Source: Antedon mediterranea
Taxonomy: Eukaryota > Echinodermata > Crinoidea > Comatulida > Antedonidae
Reading direction: 5' to 3'
DNA: 64,000 bases
Assembly (NCBI RefSeq): GCF_964355755.1
Contig: NC_092674.1
Span: 27,454,001-27,518,000, forward strand
In this document: positions 45,401-59,300 of the stretch, piece after piece
Position numbering within the stretch: position 1 is the stretch's first letter
How the letters are laid out: each line of letters starts with the position of its first letter
Notes under the pieces: generated by a model
Told to the model about the DNA's origin: nothing
What the model saw: only the letters and a program-made list of their open reading frames with translations
Database searches by the model: none
Translations under genes and position numbers: made by a program

Positions 45401-48400
45401 AAATAAATCAGGGTTTAAATGTCCTGTGAACAAAGGGTTGAAAGTGACTCCGTTCGTTGGCCACACTGACTTACGCTACAATAACCGAATGATGCCGATT
45501 CACACGGGGTTCAAACAGTGTTACCTTGTAATTAAATTACAGGAACATCGTCAAATTAACTATCTGTTTAGTAACTTACTAATTAATAAATACAACTTGT
45601 TTTAGTTTGTTTAGATACATGATTTACAGTGCACTGTAATGCAAAGCAGTTATCATCGTAAATTATGTAACACAAAATGAACATGATTATTATTTTAATG
45701 TAATGTAAACCAGTTATAAATTAATGATATTTTGTTTCAAATTTTGCGATTATTATCTCAAAATTGAGATAAAACTAAATTTCTTAAAAAATATTACTTT
45801 ATGTCGCATTGTGAACTTTCGAATGCATCTGCTTGATGATCATCATAATATTATTGTTTTTTTAAATGTTGTTATCATTAATATTTTACTAATGAATATT
45901 ATTAATTGTATATTGATTTAATAAATGTATTCATTTTTTAAAGTTGATGTTACCATATGTATCGATAATAAGCTAATAGTTTACATATTTTTTTTAAATT
46001 ATTGTGCTTTTTCTGTATACAAAAACATATATTTTAAAGAATTGTTTAAAATCATGTGTAACATGTATTTTTGTGTGCTACGTATTGCAATAATTAAATG
46101 CGATTTCTATTAAATTTAGGTCTATACATTTTAACACATTCATTCATTGTGATTTATAGTGTCAATTTGTCATTGGGAATGTGATGAAAAAAGGGTAAAA
46201 TCGGAAATAATAAAGGTGGGTTGTTACCACGAAAGACAAAAAAAAAATGTTATTATACTTTATTTAGCTATCTTTTTTTTCCGCTGTTTGTAGAATTTTG
46301 TAAGATGTAGGCCTAAAGAACACAATACAAGAAGACATGGTTAGAATCGCGTTCCTTTCTGATCTATATTTTTATATATTATAGGCATATGTAGGGCATT
46401 CTCTAAAGATAGAATGAATGACAGTTCTGGCTTTATTGAAATGTTTAGAAAAGATACGAAGAAATTAGAAAGAAATACTAGTTATTTAGATTGCAGCTGT
46501 CTTTTTTACAATCCAATTGGGCTTCAATTTTAATTCGTGTCAAATTTTGACAGATCTCGGATAATTATCCTTCAGATCTTATTTTGCTAATTTAAGGGGG
46601 TAGTATTTGAACCCCTTTCTTATAAATTTATACCCTAATATCTAAAAAATCTCGGCAAAAGAGACAATTACGGATGCACAGCTGTTAAAGAAGTGCGCCA
46701 ATGATCAGGTGCTCCCCAAAATGTAACATATCACAGCCTAGGCCTACAACTCAACAACAAGAAACAGAGTTCTAGGCCTATATTATGCTCATTCTCTGTC
46801 AACACAGCGGGGATGGCTGCATAATGATGATGACAAACTATCGTAGGCAACATTTAGATGGTCACCCTAGAGATTTGTGTACATCAAACTTGGGGGTTAC
46901 AGATGTAAGCACGTGTTAACCCGAATTATTGTCAAACTAACGTAGCGTATGTTTACATTTATTACTATTGACATTCAAGTCAATCTATGAATTTTAGATT
47001 TTAGTATCGAATTTAAAGTTTATCATTTTGTTTTTCTGGGTTTAATCATATTGTTTTTATTATTATAAAAATACATTTTTTCTACATTACATTGCATTAA
47101 ATATATAATAATCCGAAATGCATACAAATTATGGTATTATCCCAATATAACTAATTCCGAATACTTAACAAGTTTTGTCTTAAAACTGCTGTTCATTTGA
47201 ATACCCCTATTTATGAATTTTAAAAAAACTACAAAAGAAGTGGTGTTGTTCTTATCTGTAATAACTGGTTTCTATCAAAGAGGGATTGGTCTTTTACGTG
47301 GACAACCATTTAATCTAACGGAATGTATAACACTTTTAATTAATCCTCTCTCTAAAACTTCCCACTTGTAGGCTCCTTTGTAGTAATAAGATAGGTGTTT
47401 CAAAGGCTTTATGCTCAGTGATACAATTATACTGTAGGCCTACATCTTGAAGGCGGATTAGCCACTCTCGCCGCCGCCGCCGCCGCGAGCAATTAAGAAT
47501 AAAAACATAATTTCTATTGAGGATTAGGCCTAAATTTCAAATTTCTGTGAACTAAACTTCTTATACGACACTATACAGTATTATCAATACCGAAATAGGC
47601 TATATAAAATGGAAACGTTTAGGTTTAAAACAAATTATCACAACCATTTTGTTTAATTTCTATTGAAGATATAAATTTCCAATTTTTGAACTGCTAAACA
47701 AAAACTGGAAACTTTTTATGCCTATAGGCCTATATAAATATCAATTTTGTTTGTTTACCATTGAAAACTATTTAATATAACTGTTTTTATAATAGAATAA
47801 GTTTGATTTGATTGATTCAATTTCGGCACAACAACGAATACAGAAAACAAATAAAGTTATCGAATCATGGTACAATTTGTATTCAAATCACTTCACTTAG
47901 ATTTTCTTATAATAATTACAAATAGCTAATTCAATTAATATATTGTGAAATATATTATCATTTTAGCCTACTCATCGTCGATGTCTTTTCGGACGCTTGT
48001 GTCATCGGCCGAGTAACATAGATACAATAATGTTTACTTTTTAAACAAGTTATCCATCATCGCCACTTCTGCTGCGTGTCTGGTTTTCAAAGGTCCTCTA
48101 CTCTCATTACCTATAACGGCGTTTGTTGGTGAATCTCCCGGAAGATATTAGTGTTTGATGAAACCAGTTTTTCCCAAAAGTAGCCGCATAGGGCTTATGA
48201 CAGGACATTGCTTACTGGTTTAAGTCCATTCAAAACTTCCTCCAAGGGGCCAACTCATGTCCCGTAACAAAGCCAATGCTGATGATAAAAAACAGAATCA
48301 CAAGCCCTAAGCGAAAACACTTTGAACCAAGCTGCTATCAAAGCTAATTATATCATTTGTTTTATTCGAATTAACTGGGGACCCTTATGACATGGTTTAG

Positions 48401-49535
48401 TAAGAGGATCTTTACACAAAACACGTTGAAACACTTGGTAAAAGATGTGTCCAATAAATTAGGCGTGCAGTGCCTACCACAATATGTGGGGACCTCGAAG
48501 GCACGCGCTAAGAGCCGCTTCTTTGTGGGTACTTTTGTTTTAAGTTAGCAAATAAACATACTGCCTGAAACTCATTGCTGTTTTTGATTATATATTATAA
48601 ATATATACAATATAAATATAATATATTTTAATTATACTTATTATAAGAAATAGGAAAACTTATAGGCCTACTTCTTAATATATATTTGTTTAAGATCAGT
48701 GAATAACATTATGTGTATTGCCTTTATATGAATACTTACTACTAATACTACCATACTTTTACCTTTAAAGAATAATTTATTAGAAATTGAATTCAATAAT
48801 GTTAGATTTATATAGCATTCTGTAGCTAACATTAAAGCAGCAAATCAAGAAACAAATCCGTTTTGTTATAAAATAATAAAGTCACAGTTTAGCTTCGATT
48901 GAATGAATATTATATTCTTACTTTATATACATACGTGTGTAAAACCGGCTCTCAATTTACTGTAATAACAGTTATGTAGTCCTACGTTATTTTATTGTTT
49001 TATAATGTTTTAATAATGCTGTAAGTACATTCTTCTTGATAGTTGAAATAGTTGTTTAAATTATATGATATAAATAAAGTTTTGTGTTTTAGATTTAAAA
49101 TTTCAAAATGTAATCAGTAACTATCTACTTAAAAACTGTCCTCTTTGTCAAGAAATCTTTGTTTGACATCGAATGTTATTCTTACTTTTGTCATGGTAAT
49201 TTTTTAACTGCTTATAAAGCGAATTAACAAGCATTTTACTGTCAGTCAGAAATGTTAATTATAGACCAATTAGGTGTCTGTATTTTGTAGTACCTCCTTT
49301 ACATGACAAATTCAATCAGGTTCTCCGCCTGGCAATTAGAATGAATCACGATTATCGCACCCTGCTTGAAAATGGACGATTCTTGCCCGATTCGTCGCCG
49401 CGATTAACTTTGAAGAGTGCAGGAAGAAGGTCGCGGTAGAGTGAATAGTTAGCTACCCATCACGATTTCCGCACCCGTTACTCTCACCTATAAGATCGAA
49501 TAATGACCGTTGTCGACTTACACAAACACCATACT
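42434..49535. other. Gene-free stretch upstream of Hand
   Basis: About 7 kb without a recognised gene. A GC-richer patch at 44440-44620 holds short frames on both strands with no known domain. A (GCC)n run lies at 47470-47488. The part nearest Hand (about 47950-49530) is more mixed in composition and is a reasonable place for enhancers, but no element can be named from one sequence. Confidence 0.4.
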
Positions 49536-49543
49536 TATTTAAA
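49536..49543 (+). promoter_or_regulatory. Candidate Hand core promoter (TATTTAAA)
   Basis: TATA-like TATTTAAA about 240 bases upstream of the ATG; transcription would start near 49570. Just upstream, CACGATTATCGCACCC and CACGATTTCCGCACCC form a near-repeat of two possible binding sites (about 49349 and 49460). Confidence 0.35.
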
Positions 49544-49778
49544 GACACATCGGCCTAGAGTCGACAGTGTGTTGACTTTGCGTGAACCGTGACAGTTTGT
49601 CTGAATGTCCGAGTCGAGCCAGAGCATTCCAATAGCATTTATTGTTTGGACGATATCAACATACATCTCAACTGTGTTTGATTTTAAATCATTGATTTGA
49701 TATTCATGATAAATCAGCGATAGAAAGGAAGAATTTTATTTGGTATTTTTTTTATTCAGGATCGAAATATCTGAAGAC

Positions 49779-50300
49779 ATGAGTCTTATCCATGAATTTT
49801 CTGATTATTCCCTTCAGCAGCATCATCTAGGTAATCACCGGCAAGATGGACGGGATCGAATGTACAATCAGCGGCAACCATGGATGTTGAACCCAGGCCT
49901 AGAATCAGCTATGCCCTTACACCAGCCCCCTGATTATCACCACCACAATCTCATCCACAGCCCACTTCCAACTGCACATAGTTGCGTCTACGAGGAATCA
50001 AACGGTCCGAGGGCTATCCGAGCACCGAGGCGTGTAGCGGCGAAAAAGGAGCGCAGGCGGACGCAAAGTATAAACTCGGCATTTGCCGAATTACGTGAGT
50101 GTATCCCTAACGTTCCCGCCGATACAAAACTTTCCAAAATCAAAACATTACGCCTAGCAAGTAGTTACATTGCATACCTTACAGAACTTTTATATGAAGA
50201 TAATACAAAATGCCACTTAGACGTTGATTTAGGCCACATAAGGGCTGAATTCAAACGAATGGAAGGAAAAGAAAGACAAAAACAAATACAGGACAATATG
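49779..50300 (+). CDS. Hand: Hand coding exon 1
   Basis: 174 codons, phase 0 donor ATG|GTAAGT. Upstream TTTTTTTTATTCAG (ending 49759) looks like a splice acceptor, so the 5' UTR may be split. Confidence 0.97.
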
Positions 50301-53300
50301 GTAAGTGTTATTCATTATCTATACTTGTTCTCTTATTGTTTTTTAATTACATGTTCTTTTAATGATTTATTAATAATTATGTAATAAGCCTAACCCTAAA
50401 AAACGTTGATGATTTTATGATAAGATTACTGTATAGGCTAATAGAGTAAATAGTAAATACAACTTTCTATTACAGTACTATTAGTTAGTGCATAGTTGCC
50501 ATTAGAATTAGACCGATGTGCGCAATTAATTTCAAATTGCGTAAGGAATGTGTCAATTTCTTGATTTAGTTATCTATTAGTATTAGGTTAGTTCTTAATA
50601 TAAAAAATTTGTCGTTTTCGAAAGAATTTTTTTTTCTACTTTCTAAATTTCAACTAATATAGAAACTAGTACTGTACATAGAATGAAATCAAACGTGGCT
50701 TGGCTGTTTTAGATTCCATGTATTTAGTCACCCTTAGCGATGGCCGTCATGGGTCGTTCCGGTTGCGATCGTTTACCACGTGGGCCGTGGCCACTGAGGT
50801 AGGCCTAACTTAGTTAAGCAATATGGGCCTAGTTTAATTTTACCCTTTTCTGGTTTAAAATATTAGTGCAATTACTGTGATTTCAACATTTAGACTTAAA
50901 CTTAATTTGTATGTTCCGACAACCAACTTATGTAAACATCTCTAAAATTGTATGCCTTATATATAGCTTCTTTGTTTTTGTTATTGTTATAATACGCATA
51001 GCATGTATTACAGTGTTTACAGATGGATTGTGGAGGACATTTTGTGATATAAATTTAAACTGTGAATAAAATATATTCATTTATAATTAAATAAAATCCT
51101 TCAGTAAACTTCAAACAACAATTGATTTATTTGTGCACTTTTTATTTTATTATTAAGATACATAGTTACCGTGTTGTATTCTGACTAATATACATGTATT
51201 ATTATTTATTATAATACATTGATTCACATTTTTGGCTGATTGGAATAACGTTATATCGCCAACCATTACGTTCGATGAATTTACTGCTTAGCTTTTTCTT
51301 TTACTAGTATTTTTGTAATTTTCTAAATTGTGCATAGTTTAACCTATAATGAATAAATGTGCATTCATTCTCCGTCTGAATATAATAATACCAAAACATA
51401 TTATTAAGTTGCACAACCTACATTTTCGCCAATGTAACTGTATTATTGTTTTTGAGGTAATTAATATTACTTTGTCCTATATTGTGTTTTATGATTACGT
51501 TTGTATAGTGAGACCAATAATGTAAATCAGATTCCGTAAAATCTATATTTTATTTATATTTGAGATGATACAGAAGAACATCATAAAACCTGACAATTTC
51601 ATATTGAAAAACAAAATTTGTAAAACCTTTATTTTCATATAAAACCCGTAAATAGTGATGTGATCGTTTACATATAATTATTAGAATCATTAACCTTTTA
51701 TATTTTGTTTTGACAAGCGTTTACGCTTCTTTGAGGACCTAGTTGTTTATAACTGAAAACGTGAGCCAGAGCCCAGAATTATTTTTACAAAATACCTTTA
51801 AATAAATGTTGCATTATCAACGCTGAATATATATTACTTAAATATATTTATTTTAAATTTGTAAACATTGTTTTAAAAATGAAATCTAACGTAAAATAAC
51901 ATGTTTTCGGTCTGTTTAGGCCTCAGGCCACCCTCGCTCAAGCAGGCCCAACGCATGGTTATAGGCTAATTGATGCCACTTTTTTGGTCTAGAATCTACC
52001 ATCGCTAGTCCTTCCAGTATGCCTAAATTAACGACTACCACTTGTTGGTTATTTCCCGTGGTGGATTGGATGTTTCCGCTAACCCCGTTTATTATTATTT
52101 AATAACATTCGTAATAAACACAATATAAATATGTATGAAGTGTTAACTGTATTTGCAACTACTGTTCATAATTAATAACTTCCAACACAGGTCTGTTATC
52201 CGATCGTTTTATTGTTAGTTTATAAATCAAACTATGTATGAAGAATTTTACACAAAGTTCGTAATTTTATAATGTTAGCTGTTAAAGATTAACGTCATGG
52301 AATGATGTCCTATAAAGATGTGTGCTTTACAGGCCTCGTTATAGTAGGACTATATACACTGTGACTCACCCAGACTCGTAAATGAAAGGGGTGTATGTTT
52401 TGTGTTAAAATCCTGTTTGGTTGGAATTAGCATCAACTTAGAAACGGGGCCTGGCAATACCCAAGTGGTATGAGAAATGTTTGAGGGGCATAGTGTGACC
52501 GTTGTATTAGCTGTTTATACTTGGGATGAGCCTCTTTGGGGACTCTAAATGGACATACTCTTCAACGCACCAGGAAATTGGCATGTCTAAACGAGAACTA
52601 TCAACCTGCTTTTAAATAAATACATTTGAAAGAATGGCTAGTTTTAGAGTTGAGTAAACTAAACGTTTGATATCTGTTTAAACTTAAATTAATATCGTAC
52701 TATCACGAAATCAAAATTATAAGATCAGATCATATTTATGTTAAACACTAATGTAAAATCACTATCAATATGCTTTTGAATAAATACATTTGACAGAGAA
52801 TGGCTAGTTTTAGAGTTAGTTAGTTTCAAACTAAACGTTTGATATCTGTTTAAATTTAAATTAATATCGTATAACGAAATCAAAATTATCTAATCAGAGC
52901 ATATCTGAAACACTGATGTAAAATAAAAACTAAAACGAGAACAAATTCATGCTGGACTGTTATTACGTTTATGGGTTAAAATGATAACGTAATATGAATA
53001 TTTGTCAATCACACAAGAAACAAACGATGCTACTTTTTGTAAGTCTTTTTAATTTTTTGAGAACCAACCAAATCTGACAATACACCGTATACAAATTATA
53101 TATGCCTAATAAAAAATAAATAAATTTAACGAAATTTGATATAAATGTTTTAAAAGAAAATGACACATTAAAATGTGTATTCATGGTACAATACAGTATT
53201 TATTCATAGGGTGACAGTTATGTTAACGTTTTACACCGGATATGTGAGTTTCAACAACTTGGAGTTTCCAAAGTGTCTCTGGTTTGTGTTTTATCGGCAA

Positions 53301-56300
53301 GACAGGGGGTCACATCGCAACCCCTTCACGTTAGCAAAACCAGCACACATATATATCGTCATATTTCCAATGTGTACGTGATGTTATGAATATGGTATCT
53401 TGTCTTTATCATAACAAATCCTGGCAGAGGCTTAATTTCTGACAGTGTTGAATACCGTGGTCTGTATACAGTTTCCGAAAAATAACATCATTGCATCTTT
53501 GACAGGGTCTGGTACAGTTAAAACCCGTAGCATGTTGGACAGAATCATATTGATGAAAAGTGAGCATAGACAAACATCTGCATTTAAGACAGGGATACTA
53601 TAGAAATAAGCTGTAGAAAGTTGGGGTAAACCGGGTGGCTATGTTACACGAACCCAGTTTTTTTTAGTGTAGCGATCGTTGTCGTAAAGAAGTTTGCTCA
53701 TCGGCTCCATCGGTATGTATGAGAAGCACATGCTTAATTGAAGATTTCTAAACGATGAAGGATAGATATAAAGTTAAAGTCCACCGTTATGACAACGCTT
53801 GTCACATCGCTTTAACGATTATCATTTTGTTCTCAACGATATGTCAAATTGTAAAGTATTGAAATATAGGTAACAGTAACTGAAAAAAAGTGGAGAAATT
53901 GGAACTTGTACATTCATACAAAAAACGGAGTATGAATACTTTTTAGATAGGTTACATTCGTAACATCAGCTGTATAAGTAAGTATATAAACTAACTAAAG
54001 TTAAGATGCGAGGTGTGATGACAATAAACAACGAACATTTTGTGTTAGAAAAAGTTACAAAATGGCTGGTTGACTTCATTCAATGGTTACTTTCAGTTTA
54101 TTTTTCCATAATACTGTAATTTGTTTGTTTTGTTAATTCTGAGAGACCTAAAGTTTAAAATGCAAATCAATAGCCTCTATATTTGTTATTTTCGAGTGTT
54201 TTATCAAGCCAACAAATTTAAAATATTGCATTAAAGTTTATGTTGAATGAACGCTTTCATAAAATATTCTTCAATAAATTTTGTTTCTAGTTGATTGATA
54301 GTACGGTCCAATAATAAATAGTCGTCTGGAAATTCTACCAATTTTTCGGATTATTTGTCAAAATATGTGATTTGTTGGTTTAGTGTTAACCACGAGATTT
54401 GTGAACCACAGTTTTTATAATTACCGAACGTACTTTTCGTTCAATGTATACATTTTGGTTAGGCCTGATGTTCTTAAATATGAAGGGTATAGGCCTACTT
54501 TAATAACACTTGGCGCAGAATACGACCTGGATACTGAGGTGTCGTAATAAATAAACGTTTGGGCTCGAAATATCAACGGTGACTGGCTGTCTGTACATCC
54601 AGATTGATTTACTAGTACGTTTTTTGAAAATGTGTGCGTCAAGAAATATGAAGTAAAAAGTACACCAACTCATATCACCTAACCCTAACTTGAAATAGAT
54701 AATTCATACTTAAATACCTTTAATAGCAAGTTTATCACAACCGGCATATTTTCAAACATTTTAATTTTTATTTGTACCATTATTATTGTAATTAACTCGC
54801 TTTCTAATTTTCTTTAATATTACTGTACTATTTACTATATCTGTATATAATTCTTTACGTTAAACGACGTACGTTTTCATGAATTGTGTAACGTAAATTA
54901 ATAATAATATATACAATAGTTAATATAAAACCAACATTTTTCAAATATTTACTATATCGAAAATTATAATTCTGTTTATTAATTCTTATGTCATTAATTA
55001 CAACCTTTCCATATTGTTGACGAGTGGTTTGTGTGTAAAAAAGAAAACGTAACATAGTAAAAATTGTACAGATTATCATACAAAATCATAGTTAGGCCGA
55101 TACAGGAAATTAACATAGACAAAATGTGCATTAAAGTTCGTGCAACTATGCAGATTAATATAATAACAAGAAGCTTGAATTTCAACACCTGCTAAACAAA
55201 AAGATAAGTTAAATAACATATTCCGGTCAATTTATTAAAATTAGGATCTTTTTTACATTTTTCAGATAACTTTCATATTTTACAAGACATAGCTAATAGA
55301 TTTTGGTCAGTATCTATAGATAGTAGAAAAACATCAGTCCTGGTCAACGTTATAATTACTCTAATTTTGGTACAAAAGTGTTTCACATTCTCATCTAGTT
55401 ATTATTTTGTTGATAGAGTTAAGGTAGATTTCACACTTTGTAAACTTAAAAACGTAAGCGACGAGTTATCTTCTTCCCCCTGTGATTGGTCAAATTGTTT
55501 GACTTGCGCATATCGTCCACGCGTTGTGTCGTTCATGGGGACGAAACTCTATGCAAAGTATTTCAACTGTAGATGATGTTCGTTCTTTATATTCAAGACT
55601 TAATATGGCCTTATTGTTCCTATTTTTGCGATTTCGGTGATAGTTATTTGCCTTGTTAACTTATATTATACTGTATTTAGATATTAAAAAGATTTTGGTT
55701 TTTTTAAAACTTGTTTTGCATTGTGATCCTGTCTTAAATACAAAACAAAATCAGGGAAAAAGGAGATCGATATCTAGCTTTGATTGAATCAATTGTTTGG
55801 GAATATTTAATTTCAGTTGGTAGGTTATTCCATATTGGAGCGCCTGTAACTTTGAACGACGAGTTCATCTCACTAATGGTATAGTAGGGTATCGTTATTA
55901 TATTTAGGCGTTCTTATCTTATTGCTTCATATTTTAAAATTCACTATTTTATTAATCGGCGTGTTATATCTTAGTTATTTATTTATTATTACTCGTTTTT
56001 TTACAAACTATTCAACATACATTGCTGTCTATTATTAAATTAGGTAAACTATTTGATAATAATGTTCTAACATAATTTTCCAATATTCACAAAATATTTA
56101 ACAAATACACGTTAGAGATTTGAGTTCTTACTAAAATTTCAATTTTATGTCAATTTTATATCTTTAGGGAATTGTTTAAATTTCCTGCGTGTCATGATTA
56201 ATTACAATACAACAAATATCAGTTCTCACTCGGCTTTTGAATATTTTCGTTTTTGACAGTTTTTTCTTGTTGTATAAATTCCAACAATGCTGAAATATTT

Positions 56301-59300
56301 TGTTTGTTTTATCTTTGACGTTTTTTTGGTAAAATACAATAAAATAAAAGTGAATGTAATCGGAATATGCTTATTTGAAGGCGTTTGAAAAATATTAATT
56401 TAATGAAATTATTGAGTACGGTACAAATTTAAAAATTTATTAAAACAAATATTTCAAAATTTGTTTTTTCTGCTCCTTGCTAAAGAGCAATGCATTAAGG
56501 CATACTCAGGGCATACTCAGGTATTTGTAAACGTTTGCTGTTCATTAACGAACTTTCTAAAAATAATTTAATACTAATTACTATTGATTAAAACTAAAAA
56601 AAGTTAATTGTTGTTTTAAAATAACTGACCACATAATAAAACAGATACAATTATTAATATTAGATTATTATACCGTGAAACACAACAAAAAGAGCGATAC
56701 AATTGCATTAAATATTCAGGTATTTGTAAACGTTTACAGATATTAACAACCTTTCTAAAAATAAACGTTTACAGTATATTAACAACCTTTCTAAAAATAA
56801 TATAAAGACAAAAATAAGGCAAATGTTTTAAAACCACTGACTGTATTAAAAAGGTCGACACTGTATTCGTTTTTATGTAAACAATTGTTATTCCTCACGA
56901 CGAGTGGATGAAAAGTAATTGTTAACACATTTCCTTCCCGGGTTTTTAAAACAACAATGAATTTTTCTCAATTTTTGAAAACAATTAGCTCCTTGGGTGT
57001 ACGGTTGTCCTCGTTACAAGCAAACTTATTTTAAGTAGAATAACAACTGTCACCGTTAACCTACTGTTTTTTTAAGGTAATAAATTACTCGGTTAAACTA
57101 TCACAAGATCAACGTAAATCTTTCTGACCCACAGTATTATTGCCGTCTCAATTTTGTTTCGTTTATTCTTTCGTATTTCGTCGAATATAAATGCCCTTCT
57201 CGGGCGACGACCACTGTATTTAATAGCGCCGACTAGTCTCGCAGGAGCTGGGCCTACCTACTTATTACAGTGAGAACATTAACGATATTTAAACTATTTA
57301 AGCCTTGTTCTTCAAAAGTGCGCGTAGCTTATTAACCCCCATTATTAGTGTTACCTCAATAATTTATGTCCTTGTGTTAAGATTGTTACCTGTTGGCCCA
57401 CCCAACACAATGATATTTGTGTCCCCTAAAGCGTGGTTCCCACTAGCGACGCAACACAAGGACGTAACGCAACGCAAGTGAATTGACCAATCACAAGCGA
57501 TGGCTTATTCGCTTGTGATTGCTATCTGTCTATAACTTCGCTTGTCATTGGTTAAAACGCTTACGTTGCGTTTACGTCCTTGCGTTACGTTCTAGTGGGA
57601 ACCAAGCTTTAGTGTTGTGCCTATCACTTCCTTTATTTTTAGTCGCGTGCAAACGCGGCTCTAATAGCTCACTATGTCGGTCGGTCGGTCGATCGGTAAA
57701 CACTAACTCAAATTTGCGCACACGACTGCAGATATGGACTTGTTTTTATTTTTATTCTGTTGGTCACTTTCGGATTGGAATGTTACCTAGCTGATGCCGT
57801 TTTATGTCGACCCAAGGCCCACCTTCTGTCCTTTGGTTCCCATGTTTATCTACTCGGTTTCCCTTTGATCCATTGGCGCCTTTTAAGTGCCATCATTAGT
57901 TGGTAGTCTAATCCTCGATCATTTTGACGCTTTGTATGCTTTCTGTTGTATTTGATTATTGTAGGAAATACGTTCTAATTAGAACATAAATTGAAACGAT
58001 TAAAGTATGTGTACATTTTGATTGTGTAATCCTTTTAATTAATTACATTTTTCAATGTAGTCGTTGGGGATTGTTAATGAAGTACTAGGCCTAGTCGAAC
58101 AACGAATGTTACATTGTGTAGTATTTTCCCAGGGACGAAGTTGTAAAGCATTCACCCGAGCAGCAGAAATGTTGATAAGTGAATGTATAGTCTGTAGTTA
58201 TGTTTTGTCACAGTCCACCAGTCGGCGTTTCGATTTTTCTTTGGAAGTCAAGCATTATGAAACGTTACAAATTATTTTCCTTATTTTTATTTTTTCCAAA
58301 TACAAGTCGGAATACTTAATTCTATCACATTTTCATCAACAATTGAAAGCTTGTCAAAGTTAGTATTAAATTACAAACTTATTAAGGGCGTCTTAAAAAG
58401 TCCTTACTTCTCACAGACAGCCCGTAATTTAATCAAATCGTCCTTGTCAAATTCATCTCGTAAAGCGTACGCTCGAAGTTGTGAATTGCTAAATACTGTA
58501 GATGGTAGACGCAACGCAACGCAAGTCATTTTTTTAATTACAACGTGATGAATGGTGGTATATCTCACCGTTATTGGTTACGTTACGTCCTTGCGTTGCT
58601 TCCTAGTGGGAGCCAAGCTTTTAAGGGCTTTTTATAGGTAATTCTAACATAGAAAAACATGCGTTTGGCATAAGGGGATCATTTGTACTGCCATCACACT
58701 GTTAATGAAAATCAATTGATTTTAATGTAAAGGAAATCGCCAAAAACTGACTCATTGTAAAGATAAAGATCGAGAATATAAACATAATACTTATAGTACA
58801 ACAATTACATACTGAAACAGCTGACGCGCCTGCATTGTCGTAATTCATTAGTTTTAATGTTACATTAATTGACTTCTAAAAGAAGGGTACTAATGTGACC
58901 CTAACGAAGCCCCGTTCAATACTACTAGCTACATGTTTTTCCTTCGTTAGTGTACGAATCATTAAGCTATACATGGTGAGTAACGTGTTATACCCACGAC
59001 AGGCCTGTGACTCTCAACTGTTCTCACGTCTATGGATGTAAAGTGTATTAATCCCACTTCTATAATAGGTCTATAATTAATTTTATTAATTTGATATCCA
59101 TGCCTGCGTGGCGTAGCCAGGCTTGTCACAGTGATGTTCCTTTCCCCCATAAAGTGACAAAGGAAACAAAGTAGAGTGGGGGTCGAGGTGGTGTTGGTAG
59201 GCTACTGAAGAAATTATTGTATTAGGCCTAGCCTTATGAAATATGTCAAGGGCCAATTTTGCTGCTCGTCTCTTGAAAAGAGCAATATAAATAAATGGCG

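Noticed and set aside
47470-47488. CpG island at the GCC run
   Set aside because: Only about 20 bases of GCC repeat in AT-rich sequence.
49740-49778. Longer Hand N terminus starting 13 codons earlier
   Set aside because: Its first codon is TTG, the segment is a T-rich tract ending in an acceptor-like CAG, and family members start MSL/MNL.
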